Shown here in pieces: positions 17,153 through 25,611 of a stretch of 64,000 nucleotides of DNA. Origin of the DNA: Marinobacter xestospongiae (GTDB lineage: Bacteria; Pseudomonadota; Gammaproteobacteria; Pseudomonadales; Oleiphilaceae). How positions within the stretch are numbered: the first letter of the stretch is position 1; each line of letters opens with the position of its first letter. The position numbers and the translations under genes were made by a program. A model generated the notes under the pieces. That model was not told the origin of the DNA. It ran no database searches and saw nothing but the letters and a program-made list of their open reading frames with translations. The DNA lies in the NCBI RefSeq assembly GCF_023156385.1, contig NZ_JAKZAK010000027.1:17995-81994 (forward strand), written 5' to 3'.

Positions 17153-17572
17153 TCAGGGTGTTGCCAGCAATCGTTGCCGTAGCTTGGCGCTGCGGGCCAG
17201 CAGGCCCTCAATCCTTGCCAGTTGCGCCACCGTGGATTCCGCGCGCATGGTGCGGTTGGCGGCGAAATCGAACGCCAGCCCGACCCGGCAGTGGCCGGAT
17301 TCCCGGCGGACGTTTTTTACCACTGCCAGTATCTTCTCCAGATCCAGTTGGCCGGCTTCCATCGACAACGCGGCACGCAGTTCCAGGGTGTCGCCGGGGG
17401 CGGGCTCCCGGTCCGGTTCCACCACCATCGACAGGCCTTCGCGGGTAAAATCCTCACCGATAGCCGGGTGGAAGCGTGAGAAAAGACCCCGGCGACGGCG
17501 CCACTCCAGGGTGAGCTCGGCGGCGGGCATGCGGCGATGGCGACGGCGTTCCTGCTGAGGGAAAGCGGGCAT
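17153..17572 (-). CDS. PilZ-domain c-di-GMP-binding protein
   Basis: A 139-residue single-domain protein. The N-terminal QERRRHRRMPAAELTLEW contains the RxxxR arginine motif, and GEDFTREGLSMVV about 35 residues later fits the second PilZ motif ([D/N]xSxxG, here DFTREG), so it should bind c-di-GMP. The C-terminal helical tail (LARIEGLLARSAKLRQRLL) could contact an effector partner. The longest frame opens far upstream inside the divergent esterase gene; the ATG at 17572, with AGGA eight bases upstream, is chosen. An ATG at 17587 is an alternative. Target process unknown. Confidence 0.8.
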   Translation of the reverse strand: MPAFPQQERRRHRRMPAAELTLEWRRRRGLFSRFHPAIGEDFTREGLSMVVEPDREPAPGDTLELRAALSMEAGQLDLEKILAVVKNVRRESGHCRVGLAFDFAANRTMRAESTVAQLARIEGLLARSAKLRQRLLATP

Positions 17573-17728
17573 GGCGCGGGTCCTCATGACTGGCGGAAAA
17601 TGTTCGCTCACTGTAGCCTGTGGATCGCTGGGAAAGCGCGAAGGCTTCCACATTTCCAGGGTTTGATGCAGAGAAAACAAACGTATGACGACACCCGCGG
17701 GTAACCGCCGAACAACGGAGCGATGGGC

Positions 17729-18526
17729 ATGACAGTGGCGCTCAACTATCGGGTCAGTGGCGAAGGCGAACCGCTGATCCTGCTGCACGGGCTGTTTGGC
17801 TCACTGGAGAATCTGGGCGGCGTGGCCCAGCGGCTGCAGGATGAATACCAGATCCACGCTCTGGATCACCGCAACCACGGCCGTTCTCCTCACACCGATC
17901 AGATGGACTACCCGGCCATGGCAGCGGACATTCTGGCCTACATGGACCAGGCCGGCCTGGAGCGGGCCTCACTGCTGGGCCACTCCATGGGCGGCAAGGC
18001 GGCGATGCAGGTGGCGCTGAGCGCGCCGGAACGGGTGGAACGTCTGATCGTTGCGGACATTGCTCCGGTGAGTTACCCGCCCCATCACGACGTGATTCTG
18101 GAAGGGATGACCGGGCTCGACCTGGCGAGTCTGGCGTCGCGCCAGGATGCCGACCGGGCGCTGGCCCGTTACGTCGAGACGCCTGCCGTTCGCCAGTTCC
18201 TGCTGAAGAACCTGCAGCGGGTGCCGGAGGAGGAGCGCACCGAAGCCGCCCCGGCGGCTTTCCGCTGGCGCATCAACCTGCCGGTGATCGAGGCCAGCTA
18301 CAACAACCTGGCTGCTGCGCCGGAAGGGGAGGGGCCGTTCACCGGGCCGGTGCTGTTTCTCAAGGGCAGCGAGTCCGCCTACATCCAGGATAAGCATCGC
18401 GAGGCGGTGATGTCACTGTTCCCGAAAGCCCAGTTGCGCATCATCAGCGGTACCGACCACTGGTTGCATGCCGAGAAGCCGGACACCTTCGCCGCCCTGT
18501 GCCGCCAGTTTCTGGCGGAGCAGTGA
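17729..18526 (+). CDS. ybfF: alpha/beta-hydrolase esterase (YbfF-like)
   Basis: A protein of about 265 residues with an alpha/beta-hydrolase fold. It has the oxyanion HG motif (LILLHGLFGSLENLGG), DHRNHGRSPHTD, the nucleophile elbow GHSMGG and the C-terminal catalytic histidine in GTDHWLHAEKP. The sequence order closely follows E. coli YbfF, an esterase active on short acyl esters and acyl-CoA-like substrates. ATG codons at 17723 and 17729 are both possible; 17729 has better spacing from GGAG. The physiological substrate is unknown. Confidence 0.9.
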   Translation: MTVALNYRVSGEGEPLILLHGLFGSLENLGGVAQRLQDEYQIHALDHRNHGRSPHTDQMDYPAMAADILAYMDQAGLERASLLGHSMGGKAAMQVALSAPERVERLIVADIAPVSYPPHHDVILEGMTGLDLASLASRQDADRALARYVETPAVRQFLLKNLQRVPEEERTEAAPAAFRWRINLPVIEASYNNLAAAPEGEGPFTGPVLFLKGSESAYIQDKHREAVMSLFPKAQLRIISGTDHWLHAEKPDTFAALCRQFLAEQ

Positions 18527-18645
18527 TTGCGGGCCAACATCGATGCCGCTGGACAGCCGGATGGCGTTGGCGCCAAGACCATCGTCAGGGTTTGCTATGG
18601 TAGGTACGTGCTGAGGGCTAACTCGAACACAACTGGAAGGATTCT

Positions 18646-19734
18646 ATGAGGTGGTTGCTGGCAAGTCTGTTGCTGTTTTTTGTGGTTCTGGGGGGATTCC
18701 TGCTGTCGCCATCGCCGGTGGACAGCAAGGCCTGGCAGGCGCCGCCGCCGCCAGCGCTGACCGATGCCCTGGCACCAAACCAGAAACTGCGGCTGGCGGA
18801 GCTGCTGGCCCGGGGCCAGGTGTACGGCCCGGAAGACACCGCCGAGGATGATCAGGGCCGTCTTTACGCCGGTACCCAGGATGGGAGGATTGTAAGGATC
18901 TGGCCGGATGGCCGGGTGGAAACCTGGCTTGAGACCGACGGTCGCCCTCTGGGCATGGTGTTCGATGCCGCCGGCAACCTGATTGTTGCTGATGCTTGGC
19001 AGGGCCTGCTGCAGGTGTCGCCGGAGGCCAAGGTCACGGTGCTGACCAGGGAAGCCGAAGGCTTGCCGTTCCGCTTTACCGACGATGTCGACATCGCGCC
19101 CGATGGCCGAATCTACTTCACCGACGCCAGCTCCCGTTTCCACCAGCCGGACTACAAGCTGGATCTGCTGGAGATGCGTCCCCACGGCCGTCTGTTGCGG
19201 TACGATCCGCAAACCCGCAAGACCGAAGTGCTGCTGCAGAACCTGCATTTTGCCAACGGCGTTGCGGTGTCCCCTGATGGCACATACGTGCTGGTCAACG
19301 AAACCTGGAAGTACCGCATTCTCAAGTACTGGATTGCCGGTCGCGACGCCGGCCAGGCGGAGATTTTTGCCGACAACCTGCCGGGGTTTCCGGACAACCT
19401 GGCGGTGGACGAGGTCGGGCGTTACTGGGTGGCGTTTCCCTCCCTGCGCAATGGCCAGATCGACATGATGCACAGCCTGCCCTGGCTCAAGGATCTGGTG
19501 GCGAAACTGCCCGATGGTCTGCAGCCCAAACCGGAGCCCTACGGCCTGGTGGTGGCGCTGGATGAGCAGGGCAGGGTGATTACCAGCCTGCACGACCCCA
19601 AGGGCACCCACCTGCAGGAAATCACCTCGGTCAATCCCAGCAACGGTTACCTATACTTTGGTTCACTTCACAATGACCGCATCGGTCGGCTAGCGTTGCG
19701 CTCCGTGCCTGGATTGGGAGAGTTCGGCAAATGA
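18646..19734 (+). CDS. strictosidine-synthase-like / SMP-30-type beta-propeller protein
   Basis: A 362-residue protein with an N-terminal hydrophobic segment (MRWLLASLLLFFVVLGGFLL) that would anchor or export it. A six-bladed propeller follows, with repeated PDGR/G-L-Y motifs (DDQGRLYAGTQDGRI, DVDIAPDGRIYFTDASSRF, GVAVSPDGTYVLVNETWKYR). FANGVAVSPDG and PGFPDNLAVD are typical of the strictosidine-synthase-like/APMAP group, whose bacterial members are lactonase or esterase candidates. It overlaps the downstream thioesterase gene by 4 nt (ATGA), so the two are translationally coupled. Exact substrate unknown. Confidence 0.85.
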   Translation: MRWLLASLLLFFVVLGGFLLSPSPVDSKAWQAPPPPALTDALAPNQKLRLAELLARGQVYGPEDTAEDDQGRLYAGTQDGRIVRIWPDGRVETWLETDGRPLGMVFDAAGNLIVADAWQGLLQVSPEAKVTVLTREAEGLPFRFTDDVDIAPDGRIYFTDASSRFHQPDYKLDLLEMRPHGRLLRYDPQTRKTEVLLQNLHFANGVAVSPDGTYVLVNETWKYRILKYWIAGRDAGQAEIFADNLPGFPDNLAVDEVGRYWVAFPSLRNGQIDMMHSLPWLKDLVAKLPDGLQPKPEPYGLVVALDEQGRVITSLHDPKGTHLQEITSVNPSNGYLYFGSLHNDRIGRLALRSVPGLGEFGK

Positions 19735-20207
19735 CAGCAACGGCGGCCATCGACTGGGACCTGGCCACCCCCTTTATCCTCGAGATCGACGTCACCGACG
19801 CCGACACCGACCGCCTGGGTCATGCCAACAACGTGGTCTACGTGCGCTGGCTGGAAGACATCAGCTGGGCCCACATCGAAAGCCTGGGGATGACCTGGGA
19901 TCGCCATGAGGCCACCGGTAAGGCGATGGCCATTACCCGCACCGAGATCGACTACCTGGCGGCGGCCAACGCCGGTGACCGTCTGCTGATGGGCACCTGG
20001 CTGACCGCCTTTGACGGCCGTTTCCGCTCTGCCCGGCAATTCCAGCTGGTACGTCCGGGCGATGGCAAGACGCTGATGCGGGCGCTATCGACCCACGCCT
20101 GTGTCGACCTGCGCAGCCAGCGGCCCACCCGGGTGCCGAAGGAATACGGCGACATCCTGGTCAGCGCACTGACCGAGGGTGGCCAGGGCCTGGTCATAAG
20201 CAACTGA
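19731..20207 (+). CDS. 4-hydroxybenzoyl-CoA-type thioesterase (YbgC/FadM-like)
   Basis: A 158-residue hotdog-fold protein with the 4HBT motif DTDRLGHANNVVYVRWLEDI; in this subfamily the aspartate near the first helix is catalytic. It then has RTEIDYLAAANAGDRLLMGT and a final strand RALSTHACVDLRSQRPTRVP. It would hydrolyse an acyl-CoA or aromatic-CoA thioester in the cytoplasm. Its start overlaps the stop of the propeller-protein gene by 4 nt, suggesting a shared pathway, perhaps hydrolysis of a lactone or thioester intermediate, though this is inference. Confidence 0.88.
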   Translation: MTATAAIDWDLATPFILEIDVTDADTDRLGHANNVVYVRWLEDISWAHIESLGMTWDRHEATGKAMAITRTEIDYLAAANAGDRLLMGTWLTAFDGRFRSARQFQLVRPGDGKTLMRALSTHACVDLRSQRPTRVPKEYGDILVSALTEGGQGLVISN

Positions 20208-20274
20208 CACGCTCCGGCCGGCTTCTGCTAGGCTGGAGAAAGAACCCCGTCCACTGCCGATCAGGAGAGCCGTC

Positions 20275-21258
20275 ATGGCCCACGATTCCCTGCCCCCAGA
20301 GGCCCGCGAGATGCAGCGCATCGTGTACCACCGGTTCGGTGAGGCCGATGAGCTGAGTCTGGAAACCGCGGCGGTTCCCCTGCCCGGTACAGGCCAGGTC
20401 TGCGTTCGTGTGGCCGGCGCCGGCCTCAATCCCATTGACTGGAAAACCCGCAAGGGGCTGGGTTTTGCCGCCCGCCAGATCGAGTCACACCTGCCCTGGA
20501 CGCCCGGTTACGATATGGCCGGTGAGGTCATTGCCGTGGGCGATGACGTCACCACCCTGGCGCGGGGAGACCGGGTGATGGGGATGATTGGTTTTCCCGG
20601 CGACGGTGGCGGCTATGCCCAGTACGCCCTGGCCCGGGCCGATGAGCTGGCGATTGTGCCGGAGGAGCTGGATCTGGTCAGCGCTGGAGCGGTGCCGCTG
20701 GCGGCGCTGACTGCCTGGCAGGGACTGTTTGAAGTGGCGGAACTGGAGCCGGAGCAGAAGGTGCTGATTCACGCCGGTGCCGGCGGTGTTGGTCACTTTG
20801 CGGTGCAGTTCGCGCTGGAGCGGGGGGCGCATGTGATCGCCACTGCTTCGGCTGCCAACCGGGATTTCCTCAACGCCCTCGGGGTTCATGAGGTGATCGA
20901 TTACGCCACCATGGATTTCGTGGACGAGTGCTATGGCCTCGACGTGGTGCTGGATCTGGTGGGTGGCGACATCGGCCGGCGTTCCCTGCACACCCTCAGT
21001 GAGCACGGGGTGCTGGTCACTATTCCCACCGTCACCGCTGACGAGATCATTTCCAGTGCCGAAGCCATGGGCCTGAAGGCCCACGGTATGACGGTCAGGC
21101 CAGAGGTGTTCCACCTGGAAGAAATCGCCGAACTGATCGAGGACGGCGATGTCCGGGTCCACGTCGAGCGGGTGTTCCCGCTAGCGGAGGCCGGGGCCGC
21201 CCAGCAACAGCTGGAACGTGGCCACGGCCGTGGCAAGCTGGTGCTGGACTGCCGCTGA
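20275..21258 (+). CDS. NADPH:quinone oxidoreductase-like MDR protein
   Basis: A 327-residue zinc-independent medium-chain dehydrogenase/reductase. It has a GroES-like N-terminal domain (GAGLNPIDWKTRKGLG, PGYDMAGEVIAVGDDV), the cofactor motif HAGAGGVGHFAVQFALERGA and a quinone-oxidoreductase-type C-terminus (GAAQQQLERGHGRGKLVLDC). The zinc-binding cysteines of alcohol dehydrogenases are absent. It probably uses NADPH to reduce a quinone or enone. AGGAGAG precedes the ATG. It is monocistronic, 67 nt after the thioesterase gene. Confidence 0.9.
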   Translation: MAHDSLPPEAREMQRIVYHRFGEADELSLETAAVPLPGTGQVCVRVAGAGLNPIDWKTRKGLGFAARQIESHLPWTPGYDMAGEVIAVGDDVTTLARGDRVMGMIGFPGDGGGYAQYALARADELAIVPEELDLVSAGAVPLAALTAWQGLFEVAELEPEQKVLIHAGAGGVGHFAVQFALERGAHVIATASAANRDFLNALGVHEVIDYATMDFVDECYGLDVVLDLVGGDIGRRSLHTLSEHGVLVTIPTVTADEIISSAEAMGLKAHGMTVRPEVFHLEEIAELIEDGDVRVHVERVFPLAEAGAAQQQLERGHGRGKLVLDCR

Positions 21259-21295
21259 GCGGCGCAGACAGTCAGCGGATCAATCGAGCCGGAGG

Positions 21296-23134
21296 TTAGA
21301 CGGTGGACTCGCTGTCGACGTCTTTCTCCTTGCGCTCCTTGGGCGGTTGCGGCGGGATCAGGCTGATCAGGGTCCAGTCCTTGCCGGGCTTCTTCTCCAG
21401 CGCGCCGGTGACCGGCTGGATACGGCCGCGGTTGTCGATCACGAACAGCAGCAGGGCCTGACGTTCGTACTGGGCCTCGAAGTCGTCGTAACTGAATGCC
21501 TCGCTCAGCTGGGTGGTTTTCACCACATAGCCCTGGCTGGCCAGACTGGCCAGCTTGGCGTAGCTCACCCCGCCAAACAGTCCCCGGGTCCGCTGCACTT
21601 TCTCGGCGGTCTGGTGCCGGGCGGCCTGCTGGTCCTGGTCGCCTTCCGACAGGCTGAACACGCTGTTCTTGCCGAACCAGTCGAGGAAGTGGTAGGTCGC
21701 CTGGGTGTTCAGCTGCTTGTAGGGCGAGATCACCAGCAGGTTGCCCAGACCGGTGAAGTCCAGGTGGGTGGTGGCGTGTTCCGACACCGGGTTGCCGAAG
21801 TAGACCTGTAGGTTGTCCATACGGGCCTGGCGGACGTTCTCCCAGTTGGTGTCGGTGAGGGTGACCGGCACCTCGTGTTTCTGCAGGGCGGCGGCGATCT
21901 TGCGGGCCATCTGGTTGGCGCCGATGATCAGGTAACCGTAATCCGCCGGCTCCGCCACCTTCAGCAATCGCGCGATGGGGCGGGCGGTGAGGCTTTGCAG
22001 GGTGACGGTGGTGATGATCAGCATGAACACCAGTGGCACCAGGGCGCCGGCGCTCTCGTAGCCGAGCTTCTGCAGCTGGTAGGCGAACAGCGCCGACACC
22101 GCGGCGGCCACGATGCCACGGGGCGCCACCCAGCTCAGGAACAGTTTTTCCCGCCAGTTCAGGGTGGTGCCAATGGCCGCCAGGAACACGCTGGCCGGCC
22201 GCGCCAGCAGGATCAGCGCCGCCAGCACAATCACCATATCCCAGCCCAGGGCCGCCATGGCGTCGAACTCCACCCGCGCCGCCAGAATGATGAACAGCCC
22301 GGAAATCAGCAACACGCTGAGGGATTCCTTGAATTCCAGGATGCTGTCGATGGGCACCTGCTTCATGTTGGCCATCCAGATACCCATCACGGTGACCGTC
22401 AGCAGACCGGACTCATGAGCCAGCTCGTTGGACAGGGCATAGACCCCCAGCATGAAGGTCAGGGTGCCGGCGTTGTGAAGGTACTGTGGCAGTAGGTGGC
22501 GGCGCAGGGCGATGCCGTTGAGGTAACCGGCCACCGCACCGATCAGGAAGCCCACCGCCAGGGTCTTGGCAAAAATGAACAGGGAGTGGCCAAAGACGTT
22601 GCCCTGGCCCCAGGACACGATGCCCTCGAACACCAGTACCGCCAGCAGTGCCCCCACCGGATCAATGATGATGCCTTCCCAGCGCAGGATGTTGGCCAGC
22701 TTGGCGGTCGGTCGCACGGACCTCAGCAGCGGCACGATCACCGTCGGGCCGGTGACAATGGAAATGGCGCCAAACAGCAGTGCAACCTCCCAGGACACCT
22801 CCAGCGCCCAGCGGGCGGCGAGGGTGCCGATCAGGCAGGTGACCGCCGAGCCCACCGGGATCAGGTTGCGGACCATCTTGCCGTGGTCGCGGATCTCCTG
22901 GTAACGCAGCGTCAGGCTGCCCTCGAACAGGATCACCGCCACCGCCAGCGAGATCACCGGAAACAGCAGGTCACCAAACAGCGGTTGCGGGTCCAGCCAG
23001 CCCAGCACCGGCCCGGCGGCCAGGCCACCGGCCAGCAGGAACAGAATGGCGGGCATCCGTACCCGCCAGGCCAGCCACTGGCAAAACAGTGAGAGAACGC
23101 CAATGCTGGCAAGAAGCATCACAATGCTCGGCAT
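21296..23134 (-). CDS. CPA1-family cation:proton antiporter with C-terminal RCK domain
   Basis: A 612-residue integral membrane protein. About 12 helices cover residues 1-400, including the conserved LRWEGIIIDPVGALLAVLVFEG segment with the transport aspartate and SWVAPRGIVAAAVSALFA with the family arginine. A TrkA-N/RCK-like nucleotide-binding domain follows (about 405-520, YGYLIIGANQMARKIAAALQ), then a C-terminal extension. It exchanges Na+ or K+ for protons; the RCK module suggests gating by nucleotide. Ion preference is not evident. It is convergent with the quinone oxidoreductase gene and 45 nt downstream of tcdA. Confidence 0.92.
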   Translation of the reverse strand: MPSIVMLLASIGVLSLFCQWLAWRVRMPAILFLLAGGLAAGPVLGWLDPQPLFGDLLFPVISLAVAVILFEGSLTLRYQEIRDHGKMVRNLIPVGSAVTCLIGTLAARWALEVSWEVALLFGAISIVTGPTVIVPLLRSVRPTAKLANILRWEGIIIDPVGALLAVLVFEGIVSWGQGNVFGHSLFIFAKTLAVGFLIGAVAGYLNGIALRRHLLPQYLHNAGTLTFMLGVYALSNELAHESGLLTVTVMGIWMANMKQVPIDSILEFKESLSVLLISGLFIILAARVEFDAMAALGWDMVIVLAALILLARPASVFLAAIGTTLNWREKLFLSWVAPRGIVAAAVSALFAYQLQKLGYESAGALVPLVFMLIITTVTLQSLTARPIARLLKVAEPADYGYLIIGANQMARKIAAALQKHEVPVTLTDTNWENVRQARMDNLQVYFGNPVSEHATTHLDFTGLGNLLVISPYKQLNTQATYHFLDWFGKNSVFSLSEGDQDQQAARHQTAEKVQRTRGLFGGVSYAKLASLASQGYVVKTTQLSEAFSYDDFEAQYERQALLLFVIDNRGRIQPVTGALEKKPGKDWTLISLIPPQPPKERKEKDVDSESTV

Positions 23135-23179
23135 AGAGAGATCAGTCCGTGTCCGTTGGATGGGGTGATTCGGGGCGAA

Positions 23180-24013
23180 TCAGAGGCTCTTTGTACTATC
23201 GTCAAGCTGGGCCCGCCTTGCAATGCGATTGAGCAGGCGGGAGGCGGCCACAAAGCCGAAGGTGGCGGTCACCGGGCTGGCGGCGCCAAAGCCGGTGGCG
23301 CAGTCGAGGCGCACCGGGCCGTCGGTATCGGGCTTCTGCAGGCAGACCTCGCCATCGGCCGCCGGGTAGGTGAGCTGTTCCAGCGAATACACCGCCTCAA
23401 TGCCGAAGCGACGCTTGGGATTGCGGGAAAACCCATACTCCCGTCGCAGCATGTTGCGCACCTTGGCCAGCAGCGGGTCCTGGGTGGTGCGGCTGAGGTC
23501 GGCCACCTGGATCTGGGTCGGGTCCATCTGGCCGCCCGCGCCGCCGGCGCACACCAGCGGGATCTTGCGACGTTTGCAGTGGGCGATCAGCGCGGCCTTG
23601 GCCTTGACGCTGTCGATGGCGTCGATCACACCGGTGAGGTCGTCCCCCAGCAGGTCCGCTACATTCTTCGGCGTCAGGAAACCGAAATGGGGCTCAATGC
23701 GGGCGTGGGGATTGATCGCCCGCAGCCGTTCCGCCAGGGCGTCGGTCTTGGTTCGACCGTACTGGCCGGTGAGGGCGTGGGACTGGCGGTTGGTGTTGGA
23801 GACACAGATGTCGTCCATGTCGATCAGGGTGATGGTGCCAACGCCGCTGCGGGCAATGGCCTCCGCTGCCCAGGACCCAACCCCGCCGAGTCCGACGATG
23901 ACCAGGTGCGCCTGGCGAAAGGCCGCCAGTGCCCGGCGGCCATAGAGCCGTTCAATACCGCCGAAGCGGTGCTGGAAATCGGCGTCTGCGGTGGAAAGCG
24001 TGTTCTCAGCCAT
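23180..24013 (-). CDS. tcdA: tRNA threonylcarbamoyladenosine dehydratase TcdA (CsdL)
   Basis: A 277-residue E1-like ATP-dependent enzyme that cyclises t6A37 of tRNAs to ct6A. The N-terminal part contains the P-loop-like VIVGLGGVGSWAAEAIARSG and LIDMDDICVSNTNRQSHAL (adenylation site), followed by VIDAIDSVKAKAALIAHCKR, VCAGGAGGQMDPTQ and a C-terminal GFGAASPVTATFGFVAASRL. Length and order match E. coli TcdA. The ATG at 24013 is chosen over an upstream start that would run into algG; the ribosome-binding site is weak. Confidence 0.94.
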   Translation of the reverse strand: MAENTLSTADADFQHRFGGIERLYGRRALAAFRQAHLVIVGLGGVGSWAAEAIARSGVGTITLIDMDDICVSNTNRQSHALTGQYGRTKTDALAERLRAINPHARIEPHFGFLTPKNVADLLGDDLTGVIDAIDSVKAKAALIAHCKRRKIPLVCAGGAGGQMDPTQIQVADLSRTTQDPLLAKVRNMLRREYGFSRNPKRRFGIEAVYSLEQLTYPAADGEVCLQKPDTDGPVRLDCATGFGAASPVTATFGFVAASRLLNRIARRAQLDDSTKSL

Positions 24014-24090
24014 GTGTTGTGAATCGGTGGCCGCAATGGAGCGCAGAGTGTACCTGATGGCGGCGGCCGGCTCCATGGGGCCGACGTCGT

Positions 24091-25611
24091 CTACGGACAA
24101 CCCCTACGCCCGGTGGCCTGGAATCGGGGCCGGTTGTGTTCGTCCGCGCGGATATCCACCGGACAGCCGTGACGGAACAGTTGCTGGGCCAGTTCGCTCT
24201 GCAGCGGTGCCAGATAGCCCTGCAGCCAGTCGTACTCAATGGTCGCCAGTTCAAGTTGGTTGTCCGCCATCGCCAGCCGGGCCAGCGCGGCGCCGGTCAG
24301 CATGGCCTGGTCGCTGCGGCCGATGTGGTTACGCCAGAGCAGCAGCTCCACCTCGCCCGCCGGCTGGCGGGCGTCTACCCGCAGGGCCGGCCGCCGGTTG
24401 TGGCGAAAACGGTTGCCGGTCAGCGTGGCCTGGATTGGCCCCTGTAGTTGCACGCCGCTGAGCTGATTGCCCGCGACCACCGAATCTGCCAGTCGCAGGC
24501 GGGCAGGGCCGTTGGCGGAGAGTGCCAGGCCGTGGCTGCCGCTGTGGCCGATGACCGATCGCAGCAGGGTCAGCTCGCCGCTGAAGCCGGGGGATTCCAG
24601 GGCCGACTTGTGGGCGCCGGCAAACAGGGTGTCGGTAACCCGGAGCCGGCTGTCGCCCTGGACACGCAGGCTGCTGTTGAGCCGGGTGTCGCGAAACTCG
24701 CTGGTGCGCACCCGCAGACGGCTGTCGATGGCATCAATGCCGTAGTGACGGTTGCGGTGGAATTCGCTGTCGCTGATCCAGGCTTCGCCCTGGCGTAGCT
24801 CTAGCCCGCTGCTGAGGTTGTCAAAGCGGCTGTGACGAGCCACCAGCCGTGCCGGTGGCAGATTGGCCGACTGGGCCTGGCTGCGGGCGAGGGTCAGGCC
24901 CCGGCTGAGATGGGCGTCATAGCCCAGCCGGTCGAGCACGGCGCCGTCGAGCCAGGTGCGGCTGCCGGCCCAGCCGGTGATGAACGGCCGGTACTGGGCG
25001 ATGCGGGCGCGGGGACGCTGGCCCTGCCAGACCGTGACGGTGGCGTCCTGAACGGTGAGGTCGCCGCGGTTGATGATGGCGGCCCCGGCGTAGATGTCGA
25101 GATAAAGGGTGGTGTCCTGGACGATCAGGCCGGCATCGACGCCGATCACCACCGGGTAGCTGAGCAGGTAGCCATCCTTGTGGGGGCGCAGTACTCGCGA
25201 ATCACCCAGCTGCCGCTGCAGGGTGGCCAGGTCGACGTCGCCACCACGCAGGTGAACCCCCCGTGGATGCTGCTGCTGGTAGTTGGCGATGACCGCGAAC
25301 AGGCCATTGTGGGTAAACGGCTCGAACGGCCAGCTGCCCTGTTCGGAAGAAAACAGCGGTGCGATGGTGGCCTGGCCGCGGGATGACCGGCTTCGGGGCT
25401 GGGGTGGTTCGGGCCAGTTGACCGGGCTGTCGGTATTGGTGCTGAGGGCGGCGATATCCGCCATCAGGTCGGCGTGGCCGCTGCCGGGGGCGAGTAGCAG
25501 CGCCAGCAGCGCGCTGGCCAGGGTCGCGCGAAGGCCCTGGCTGGCCTGCCGGCCTGTGATCCTGTTTTGGCGCATGCCGGTCCGCCGGCCAATGGCTTTC
25601 CACCACCTCAT
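24091..25611 (-). CDS. algG: AlgG-family alginate epimerase homologue lacking the DPHDRS catalytic motif
   Basis: A 506-residue periplasmic right-handed beta-helix protein, last gene of the alginate operon. Assignment rests on position and on blocks such as YLDIYAGAAIINRGDLTVQD and RPFITGWAGSRTWLDGAVLD, which parallel AlgG. AlgG converts mannuronate to guluronate in the polymer and also serves as a scaffold for export. The catalytic motif of characterised AlgG (DPHDRS after a Y-G-I/F) is here YGIDAIDSR (DAIDSR at 24718-24735): the histidine is isoleucine, and the expected following RKKHGI region is not recognisable. It may be inactive as an epimerase. The ATG at 25611 overlaps the algL stop (ATGA); an alternative start is 25575. 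Confidence 0.82.
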   Translation of the reverse strand: MRWWKAIGRRTGMRQNRITGRQASQGLRATLASALLALLLAPGSGHADLMADIAALSTNTDSPVNWPEPPQPRSRSSRGQATIAPLFSSEQGSWPFEPFTHNGLFAVIANYQQQHPRGVHLRGGDVDLATLQRQLGDSRVLRPHKDGYLLSYPVVIGVDAGLIVQDTTLYLDIYAGAAIINRGDLTVQDATVTVWQGQRPRARIAQYRPFITGWAGSRTWLDGAVLDRLGYDAHLSRGLTLARSQAQSANLPPARLVARHSRFDNLSSGLELRQGEAWISDSEFHRNRHYGIDAIDSRLRVRTSEFRDTRLNSSLRVQGDSRLRVTDTLFAGAHKSALESPGFSGELTLLRSVIGHSGSHGLALSANGPARLRLADSVVAGNQLSGVQLQGPIQATLTGNRFRHNRRPALRVDARQPAGEVELLLWRNHIGRSDQAMLTGAALARLAMADNQLELATIEYDWLQGYLAPLQSELAQQLFRHGCPVDIRADEHNRPRFQATGRRGCP

